Shown piece after piece: positions 5,300 to 10,550 of a DNA stretch of 10,550 bases (within the stretch, counting starts at the first letter, position 1; each line of letters begins with the position of its first letter). Position numbers and translations under genes: made by a program. The notes below the pieces were generated by a model, which saw only the letters and a program-made list of their open reading frames with translations, was not told the DNA's origin and searched no databases. The DNA is from Nostocaceae cyanobacterium CSSed10_463m. GTDB lineage: Bacteria; Cyanobacteriota; Cyanobacteriia; Cyanobacteriales; Nostocaceae. The stretch covers positions 1 through 10,550 of the forward strand of contig PWQB01000475.1 of assembly GCA_003556955.1 (NCBI GenBank), written 5' to 3'.

Positions 5300-6481
5300 A
5301 TGAATGTTTACCCTTGTATTTTTTCCTTTTTTTCTGGCTCAGGCTTTCTTGATTTAGGCTTTGAAAATAGTGGTTTTAATATTGTCTATGTCAACGAAAT
5401 ATTTAAACCATTTATGAAAGCATATCGCTATTCACGGGAAATACTGAAACTCCCGCAGCCAGAATATGGATATCACGAAGGGGAAGCAGCAGACGTAAGT
5501 AAACTGATTGCAGGGAAAGAAGCACAACGCCTGCATGAATTAGTCAAAGATTGCCGCAAGTCTGATCATATAATTGCCTTTATTGGTGGTCCTCCCTGTC
5601 CTGACTTTTCGGTTGGGGGAAAAAATAAGGGCAAATTAGGAGATAATGGTAAACTTTCGGCTGACTATGTAGAATTAATTTGTCAAAATCTGCCAGATTT
5701 CTTCTTATTCGAGAATGTCAAAGGTTTATGGCGAACGAAAAAACACCGTTTATTTTTTGAATCCCTAAAGCAGAAATTAAGCCAAGCTGGTTATATATTA
5801 ACAGAACGGTTAATTAATGCTATTGAATACGGTGTACCCCAGGATAGAGAAAGAATTATTCTTGTGGGTTTTCGAGATAATTTTCTGGAGGATATTGGGA
5901 TTAGTAAATTAATAGCTGAAGATAATTTTAATTGGCACAAACAAATTTTATATCCTCAAAAACAGGTTTTTAATTACCTTTGGCAGAAGTGCGAAACATT
6001 CAAAGAAAATTCAAGCATACCTTGTCCGGCAAACATCCCTGAAAAATTAACCGTTGAATACTGGTTTAGAAAAAATGATGTTTTAAATCATCCCAATACT
6101 CAACATTATTTCCAGCCAAGGGCTGGTATTGTCAGATTTGCTACTGTGGATGAAGGGGATATCTCTAAGAAATCTTTTAAAAGACTGCATAGATGGCGTT
6201 ACTCTCCCACAGCTTGCTATGGAAATAATGAAGTACATTTACATCCCTACAAAATCCGGCGCATCTCTGTAGCCGAAGCTTTAGCTATTCAATCTTTACC
6301 AGCAAATTTTATCCTACCAGAGGATATGTCACTCACTAATATGTTTAAAACTATTGGTAATGGTGTCCCTTATTTGGCATCCAAGGCATTAGCTCAAACT
6401 ATTCTCGATTTTTTAGGCACTAGGGTAAACTACCCCCCGCTCCCTGCTCCCTGCTCTCCAGCCTCTTCTTTCCGCAGGTGA
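5300..6481 (+). CDS. DNA (cytosine-5-)-methyltransferase, probably solitary
   Basis: Transfers a methyl group from S-adenosylmethionine to carbon 5 of cytosine in a specific DNA sequence. The ordered C5-methyltransferase motifs are present: motif I FSFFSGSGFLDLGFE (8-22), motif IV GGPPCPDFS with catalytic Cys100, motif VI FENVKGL (137-143; Glu138), motif VIII VPQDRERIILVGF (179-191), then a target-recognition region (about 200-310), motif IX RRISVAEALAIQSLP (320-334) and motif X KTIGNGVPYLASKALAQ (350-366). ATG 5300 starts just before motif I; no Shine-Dalgarno is seen. The last ~20 residues (after FLGTRVN) are encoded by a CT-rich repeat tract and are probably not native. No restriction endonuclease candidate is adjacent, so it may be an orphan. 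The target site cannot be read from sequence alone. It is AT-rich and lacks HIP1 sites, consistent with transfer. Confidence 0.9.
   Translation: MNVYPCIFSFFSGSGFLDLGFENSGFNIVYVNEIFKPFMKAYRYSREILKLPQPEYGYHEGEAADVSKLIAGKEAQRLHELVKDCRKSDHIIAFIGGPPCPDFSVGGKNKGKLGDNGKLSADYVELICQNLPDFFLFENVKGLWRTKKHRLFFESLKQKLSQAGYILTERLINAIEYGVPQDRERIILVGFRDNFLEDIGISKLIAEDNFNWHKQILYPQKQVFNYLWQKCETFKENSSIPCPANIPEKLTVEYWFRKNDVLNHPNTQHYFQPRAGIVRFATVDEGDISKKSFKRLHRWRYSPTACYGNNEVHLHPYKIRRISVAEALAIQSLPANFILPEDMSLTNMFKTIGNGVPYLASKALAQTILDFLGTRVNYPPLPAPCSPASSFRR
6439..6457. repeat. Heptamer repeat (GCTCCCT) inside the methyltransferase 3' end
   Basis: Two full GCTCCCT units and a partial third (6439-6445, 6446-6452, 6453-6457) lie in a C-rich tract. 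Heptanucleotide tandem repeats (STRR) are characteristic of heterocystous cyanobacteria. Here the tract is translated as part of PPLPAPCSPASS at the end of the methyltransferase. Confidence 0.6.
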
Positions 6482-6580
6482 TTTTCAGGTTCAACCCATA
6501 ATATATGTGTTTTAATATGTATATAAGAAATTTGTTAATTTTTTATAAAGTTTAAGAATCAAGGACTGACAAAACACAAG

Positions 6581-7252
6581 ATGGCAGCAGACTATATTGA
6601 TATTGCGCCATTTATCGATCATTCTCTGCTGATGCCAACGGCTACTCCAGAGCAGGTTGAGCAATGGTGTGCAGAAGCCGACAGGTTTAATTTTGCGGCG
6701 GTTTGTCTTCATCCTTCCTATGTGAAGCAAGCAGCAGAACTCCTCCACGGTAGAAAGCCTCAAGTTTGTACAGTTATCGGCTTTCCTATGGGGGCGACAA
6801 CTTCCGCCGTTAAGCTCTATGAGGCTCAGGAAGCTGCGGAAAATGGGGCGACTGAGCTAGATGTGGTAATTAACTTAGGTTGGTTGAAGGCGGGCAAAAC
6901 CGAAGCAGTTCACCGCGAAATTGCGGAAATTTGTGAGGAAACTGGGCAAACTGTCAAGGTGATTTTGGAAACTAACTTGCTGACTGATGCCGAGAAAAAA
7001 TTGGCGGCGGAAGTATCTATGGAAGCAGGTGCGGCTTTCTTAAAAACTAGTACAGGTTGGAATGGTGGTGCTACTTTGGCAGATGTGCGGCTGTTGAAGG
7101 AAATTACTAAAGATAGCTTGGGAATTAAAGCTTCTGGGGGTATTCGCACCTACAATGAAGCTATAGAGCTAATTTTAGCCGGCGCTACGAGATTAGGCAC
7201 GTCTCGGAGTATTGATTTGCTCCACCAGCGCGATAACCTGGATAAAGAATAG
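6581..7252 (+). CDS. deoC: Deoxyribose-phosphate aldolase
   Basis: Catalyses the reversible cleavage of 2-deoxy-D-ribose 5-phosphate to glyceraldehyde 3-phosphate and acetaldehyde, in deoxynucleoside catabolism. It is a cytoplasmic class I aldolase with a TIM-barrel fold. The three catalytic residues are in their family contexts: Asp94 in ELDVVIN, the Schiff-base Lys155 in FLKTSTGW and Lys183 in [10 protein letters not shown]. Start-side DHSLLMP and the phosphate-site [10 protein letters not shown] near the C terminus also fit. Its 223 residues are typical of the short bacterial DeoC type. ATG 6581 is supported by alignment to the family N terminus; only a distant AAGGA is seen upstream. It precedes recO by 87 bp, an order I recall from other cyanobacteria, and may be co-transcribed with it. 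Confidence 0.96.
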   Translation: MAADYIDIAPFIDHSLLMPTATPEQVEQWCAEADRFNFAAVCLHPSYVKQAAELLHGRKPQVCTVIGFPMGATTSAVKLYEAQEAAENGATELDVVINLGWLKAGKTEAVHREIAEICEETGQTVKVILETNLLTDAEKKLAAEVSMEAGAAFLKTSTGWNGGATLADVRLLKEITKDSLGIKASGGIRTYNEAIELILAGATRLGTSRSIDLLHQRDNLDKE

Positions 7253-7303
7253 TCATGATTTTTATGTCTTTTGTCATGGGTTGTTTGTCCTCAAAGAATA
7301 GCC

Positions 7304-7345
7304 AATGACTAATGACTAATGACTAATAACTAATGACTAATGAGT
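7304..7345 (+). repeat. STRR heptamer array (AATGACT) covering the recO start
   Basis: Five tandem 7-bp units lie at 7304-7338 (AATGACT; the fourth is AATAACT), followed by a diverged sixth, AATGAGT (7339-7345), which contains the recO ATG. Because 7 is not a multiple of 3, the ATGs at 7305, 7312, 7319 and 7333 fall in shifting frames. Each opens a four-codon mini-ORF ending in TAA that overlaps the next unit. No Shine-Dalgarno remains before recO. Confidence 0.9.
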
Positions 7346-8227
7346 AAAACCTATAAAGCTACAGGAATTAATCTCAAAGCCCAAGTGTTCGGAGAATCAG
7401 ACCGGATAATCACAATTTTGACACGAGAGTTCGGCTTGATTCGAGCAGTTGCGCCAGGATCACGCAAACAAAACTCTAGCCTTGGTGGTAGGAGTGGTCT
7501 GTTTGTGGTCAATGAATTACTGATTGCTAAAGGGCGATCGCTCGATAGAATTACACAAGCACAAACTGTCAAAACCTATCCAAATTTGGCTAAAGATTTG
7601 GGTAAACTGGCTGCTGGTCAGTATTTAGCCGAAATAGTCCTGTGTCAGGCTTTGAGTGAACAACCCCAAGAGGAACTTTATCAGTTACTCAATGAATATC
7701 TTCAAAGATTGGCAGGGTTACCCAAAACTGATACATCTGCTATTTATGCTCACTTAGCTCAGGGAGTGTTTCACTTTTTTGCTCTGGCAGGGTTGTCACC
7801 TCAAGTACAAGTCTGTTGCTTAACTCAGAAGACTTTAAGACCAGACTTTACCAACCCTAACTGGCGTGTGGGATTTAGTGTGACCACTGGTGGTACAGTC
7901 TGTTTACAGGCTTGGGAAAATTTGCGTAAAGATAGAGATCAGCCTCGTCTGCCTCCATCAGCCCATGACCCAAACTTAGCTTACCAAACAGTTGTTCATC
8001 GGCAAGATATACCAGTAATTTCTTGCCGCTTGGATGCTACAGAACTAGCTCTGCTCCAACATCTGGCACAACCAGAGATCATGCCAATGGATGCTGCCCA
8101 CAATTATGGCTGGTTATCTGTTGAGCAGATTTTGCGCCAGTATGCTCAATATCATTTAGGTCGCCCAATTCTCTCTGCTGCCTTGATTGACTCTTATTTT
8201 GCCCCTAACCATGATGCAACCGTCTGA
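7340..8227 (+). CDS. recO: DNA repair and recombination mediator RecO
   Basis: RecO, with RecR and RecF, loads RecA on SSB-coated single-stranded DNA and anneals strands during gap repair. The N-terminal OB-fold shows [20 protein letters not shown] and [17 protein letters not shown] (about residues 5-43), followed by [20 protein letters not shown]. The C-terminal helical domain contains [12 protein letters not shown] and ends with [18 protein letters not shown]. The usual four-cysteine zinc site is degenerate: only the CC pair and a later Cys (TTGGTVC) remain, which I believe is common in cyanobacterial RecO. ATG 7340 is the only sensible start and lies in the last unit of a heptamer repeat. 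Its 295 residues are slightly longer than many RecO proteins. It overlaps the start of the next gene. It carries one HIP1 site (7534-7541). Confidence 0.94.
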   Translation: MSKTYKATGINLKAQVFGESDRIITILTREFGLIRAVAPGSRKQNSSLGGRSGLFVVNELLIAKGRSLDRITQAQTVKTYPNLAKDLGKLAAGQYLAEIVLCQALSEQPQEELYQLLNEYLQRLAGLPKTDTSAIYAHLAQGVFHFFALAGLSPQVQVCCLTQKTLRPDFTNPNWRVGFSVTTGGTVCLQAWENLRKDRDQPRLPPSAHDPNLAYQTVVHRQDIPVISCRLDATELALLQHLAQPEIMPMDAAHNYGWLSVEQILRQYAQYHLGRPILSAALIDSYFAPNHDATV

Positions 8228-9812
8228 TTTGGATAGAAAAATCCTACCTTTATCACCAAACACCAAAAAACAGAATAGGGCATCAGCTCCTACAGTCAAG
8301 AATCACTTGAATACTGTTCCTAAATCTACAAATAGCTCAGAACAGCCTAGACAAGATGTTTCTCAAGATGAACCAAACAAGACATCGGAAATCACAAAAA
8401 CTGATATTACCAGACAACCCGAAACCCTCGCAAACGGGAATGGACGGAGTTTGTCTGTCGCCACTTCTCCCGAAACCGAATCACCACTATTAGGTGAGTC
8501 TGGTGGCGATGGTAACACAGCATCAGCAAATGGCAAACAGCAGGGGTTTTTACCTGTATTAAAAAATCCTAATTTTCTCGCTCTCTGGGGTGGTCAAGTT
8601 TTCTGCCAAATCGCAGATAAAGTATATCTGGTGCTGATGATTGGCTTGATTAATACTCAGTTTCAAGGCAGTGATCAAAGTATTAGCGGTTGGGTATCAG
8701 CTTTAATGATGGCTTTTACGATTCCGGCTGTATTGTTTGGTTCTGTGGCTGGTGTGTTTGTGGATCGTTGGTCGAAAAAAACTGTACTCGTAACAACCAA
8801 TGCTTGGCGCGGTATTCTGGTTTTGTCAATTCCGTTTTTGCTGTGGTTAACTGATGGTTGGCAACCCATTGGTGGGATGTTACCTGTGGGTTTTGCGATT
8901 ATTTTGGGGGTGACTTTTTTCGTCTCTACTCTAACTCAGTTTTTTGCCCCAGCTGAACAAACAACAATTCCTTTGGTTGTGGAAGAACAGCATTTACTTT
9001 CGGCTAATTCTCTGTATACAACAACCATGATGGCTTCGGTGATTGTGGGTTTTGCAATTGGGGAACCACTGTTGGCGATCGCTGATACACTTTGGCTACA
9101 AATTGGTGGTAATGATGGCTTAGGTAAGGAACTTTTGGTAGGTGGTAGTTATGCGATCGCTGGCTTCATTTTACTGCTATTGACCACTAAAGAAAAACCC
9201 CACCACCCCGACACAGAATTTCCTCACGTCTTCTCTGACTTGCGCGATGGTTTTTCTTACCTCAAAGCTAATTCTCGTGTCCGCAATGCTTTACTACAAT
9301 TAACTATTTTGTTTTCTGTGTTCGCAGCCTTAACTGTTTTAGCTGTGCGGATGGCGGAAATCATTCCTAATTTAAAAGCATCCCAGTTTGGATTTTTACT
9401 GGCCTTTGGTGGTATTGGCATGGCGGCTGGGGCGACAATTCTCGGTCAGTTTGGTCAGCGCTTCTCCTATTCTGAACTGAGTCTGTATGGTTGCTTAGGT
9501 ATGGCAGGATGTCTAATTGGTCTGTCAATATTCACTACACAACTATGGATAGTTCTGCTGTTAATAGCCTTTTTGGGTGTGTTTGGGGCGCTAGTTGGTA
9601 TCCCGATGCAAACCGCAATTCAAGCTGAAACTCCTCCAGAAATGCGTGGTAAGGTATTTGGTCTGCAAAATAATGTGATTAATATTGCCTTGACTCTACC
9701 CTTGGCATTAGCCGGAGTAGCTGAAACCTTTATCGGATTACAAGCAGTTTTCTTGGTGTTAGCTGTGACTGTGTTCTCAGGAGGTATATTAACTTTCTAT
9801 AGCTCCCATTAG
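8211..9812 (+). CDS. MFS transporter with a long polar N-terminal extension
   Basis: A 533-residue major facilitator superfamily permease, placed with the EntS/MFS_3-like group on overall look; the substrate is unknown. From ATG 8211 the first ~110 residues are polar and rich in Ser, Thr, Asn and Pro, and are probably disordered and cytoplasmic. The membrane part starts at [20 protein letters not shown], an entry typical of these cyanobacterial transporters. A motif A-like loop [13 protein letters not shown] follows TM2, and about 12 hydrophobic segments extend to the C terminus. A second signature, [20 protein letters not shown], lies late in the protein. Starts are ATG 8211, ATG 8214 or an upstream TTG (8187). 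All overlap the recO end (TGA 8225-8227), suggesting translational coupling; no Shine-Dalgarno is visible. It carries two HIP1 sites (9075-9082 and 9153-9160). Confidence 0.85.
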   Translation: MMQPSDLDRKILPLSPNTKKQNRASAPTVKNHLNTVPKSTNSSEQPRQDVSQDEPNKTSEITKTDITRQPETLANGNGRSLSVATSPETESPLLGESGGDGNTASANGKQQGFLPVLKNPNFLALWGGQVFCQIADKVYLVLMIGLINTQFQGSDQSISGWVSALMMAFTIPAVLFGSVAGVFVDRWSKKTVLVTTNAWRGILVLSIPFLLWLTDGWQPIGGMLPVGFAIILGVTFFVSTLTQFFAPAEQTTIPLVVEEQHLLSANSLYTTTMMASVIVGFAIGEPLLAIADTLWLQIGGNDGLGKELLVGGSYAIAGFILLLLTTKEKPHHPDTEFPHVFSDLRDGFSYLKANSRVRNALLQLTILFSVFAALTVLAVRMAEIIPNLKASQFGFLLAFGGIGMAAGATILGQFGQRFSYSELSLYGCLGMAGCLIGLSIFTTQLWIVLLLIAFLGVFGALVGIPMQTAIQAETPPEMRGKVFGLQNNVINIALTLPLALAGVAETFIGLQAVFLVLAVTVFSGGILTFYSSH

Positions 9813-10163
9813 TAGTTATCAGACTTAAAGGAGATATAATTTCATACATTCCTAACAACAGCAATTTTCTGAAAAATTTTGCTTTCGTGCTAAACTAATG
9901 CCAGCCAAAATTACCCATAGACTTGCTGAGTATCAATTTGATATTAGCAAGACAATTTTTTTATTAAATATCGTTATTAACAACTTAATATTTATAGGTT
10001 AAATTCGGCAATGCACTGGTTTAATAGTAATAAAGCTTGGCTTATTGACTGGGGTAGTGTAGAGTTTTATCCAACCTAAACAGCCAAAAATTACGACAGG
10101 ATAAAAGACAAGCAACTAAAAAATTGATGTAACAAACCCAATTTTCAAAATAGCTAACAAAGA
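9813..10163. other. Long AT-rich spacer before the glycosyltransferase gene
   Basis: This 351-bp stretch contains no convincing gene. It holds a terminator-like hairpin (9922-9962), listed separately, and then about 200 bp of AT-rich DNA expected to carry the promoter of the glycosyltransferase. One weak candidate is TTGACT (10045-10050) with TTATCC (10068-10073) at 17-bp spacing. A weak hairpin (AGCAA/TTGCT around 9870-9893) is also possible. No tRNA or recognised riboswitch is seen. Confidence 0.5.
9922..9962 (+). terminator. Hairpin with T-run downstream of the MFS gene
   Basis: CTTGCTGA (9922-9929) pairs with TTAGCAAG (9944-9951), including one G-T wobble. After a bulged G the stem continues TATCA/TGATA (9931-9935 with 9939-9943), with a 3-nt loop. 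Seven T residues follow at 9956-9962. This is a plausible Rho-independent terminator about 110 bp past the transporter stop. Confidence 0.55.
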
Positions 10164-10550
10164 ATGCGTATAGCCTGGATTGGAAAGAAATCACCCTTTT
10201 GTGGTAACGTCACCTACAGTCGAGAAGTTACAAATGCCTTACACCGGGAACACGAAGTTAGTTTTCTCCACTTCGCCCAAGAAGAATCTGAACCTGATAA
10301 TTGGCCAAATTTCCAAGAAGTTTCCCTACCTTTTATTTATAAATCACAGGTTTACACAATTCCCAGTTTTAGAGCTACTAAGGTCTTAACTGATTCTCTC
10401 AGAAAAATTAAGCCGGATATAGTCCATGCTTCTCTGAGTTTATCGCCCTTGGACTTTATGTTACCGGAAATCTGTGAGCAGTTGAATTTGCCCTTAATTG
10501 CTACTTTTCACACAGCGTTTGCAGGGAAGGGGGCAAAATTTGCATCGGGA
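10164..10550 (+). CDS. Glycosyltransferase, GT4-type, N-terminal part (3' partial)
   Basis: The frame opens at ATG 10164 and runs to the window edge without a stop (129 codons), so only the N-terminal donor-independent half is seen. It begins MRIAWIGKKSPFCGNVTYSR and continues through VSFLHFAQEE, LPFIYKSQVYTIPSFRATKV, KIKPDIVHASLSLSPLDFM and LPLIATFHTAFAGKGAKFAS. The IKPDIVHA and ATFHTAF segments are the familiar Rossmann strand ends of GT-B, family 4 enzymes, where an acceptor is bound. Transfer of a sugar from a nucleotide-sugar to a lipid or polysaccharide acceptor is expected; the particular substrate cannot be told. It follows the transporter on the same strand after a 351-bp spacer with a terminator-like hairpin, so it is probably transcribed separately. 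Confidence 0.85.
   Translation, partial: MRIAWIGKKSPFCGNVTYSREVTNALHREHEVSFLHFAQEESEPDNWPNFQEVSLPFIYKSQVYTIPSFRATKVLTDSLRKIKPDIVHASLSLSPLDFMLPEICEQLNLPLIATFHTAFAGKGAKFASG

Noticed and set aside
7304..7345. Tandem repeats as a CRISPR array
   Set aside because: Seven-bp units without spacers are an STRR tract, not repeat-spacer units.
8187..8210. TTG start for the MFS transporter
   Set aside because: It extends further into recO with no ribosome binding site; two consecutive ATGs at 8211 and 8214 are more likely.
10180..10389. Plus-strand 69-codon frame near the right edge
   Set aside because: It overlaps the glycosyltransferase reading frame, which has clear family motifs and continues to the window end.

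Overview
The window looks like chromosomal DNA of a filamentous, Nostoc/Anabaena-type cyanobacterium. The signs are nine copies of the octamer GCGATCGC (HIP1), heptanucleotide tandem repeats (STRR type), several short palindromic dispersed repeats, and typical cyanobacterial genes (a CGLD27/Ycf36 protein, a DUF697 GTPase, the deoC-recO order). Genus-level placement is inference; no rRNA or marker gene is present.

Layout. Positions 1-2047 hold three plus-strand genes: the ribosomal silencing factor RsfS (its start lies left of the window), a CGLD27/Ycf36 membrane protein overlapping it by 4 bp, and a rhizobial-type L-asparaginase with its active-site residues intact. A strong sigma70-like promoter follows at 2048-2077 and drives the most striking element: an initiator tRNA-fMet(CAU) gene (2096-2427) split between U33 and C34 by a 255-nt group I intron. 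Nearly all of the intron's conserved core helices can be drawn by hand. A terminator (2438-2481) and a perfect 30-bp palindrome (2510-2539) follow, then a DUF697 membrane GTPase (2753-4195).

Positions 4200-6481 form an AT-rich accessory block without HIP1 sites, bordered by repeats. It has three small minus-strand genes of unknown function (59, 129 and 83 codons; the 59-codon one is easily missed), a GC-rich dispersed hairpin between the first two, and, divergently, a DNA cytosine-5 methyltransferase with no visible restriction partner. The methyltransferase's C-terminal tail is encoded by a short-repeat tract.

Positions 6581-9812 return to core genes: deoC, recO and an MFS transporter with a long polar N-terminal extension. 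The recO start codon lies in the last unit of a heptamer array that forms overlapping four-codon mini-ORFs. The transporter start overlaps the end of recO. After a 351-bp AT-rich spacer with a terminator-like hairpin, the window ends inside a GT4-type glycosyltransferase (10164 onward).

Functionally this is mostly housekeeping (translation control, initiator tRNA, nucleoside and asparagine catabolism, recombination repair) interrupted by a small modification cassette. No CRISPR array, insertion sequence, rRNA or prophage structural gene was seen. The nearest thing to a special system is the intron-split initiator tRNA together with the repeat sequences that have become parts of genes (start codons, ribosome binding sites, a protein tail).
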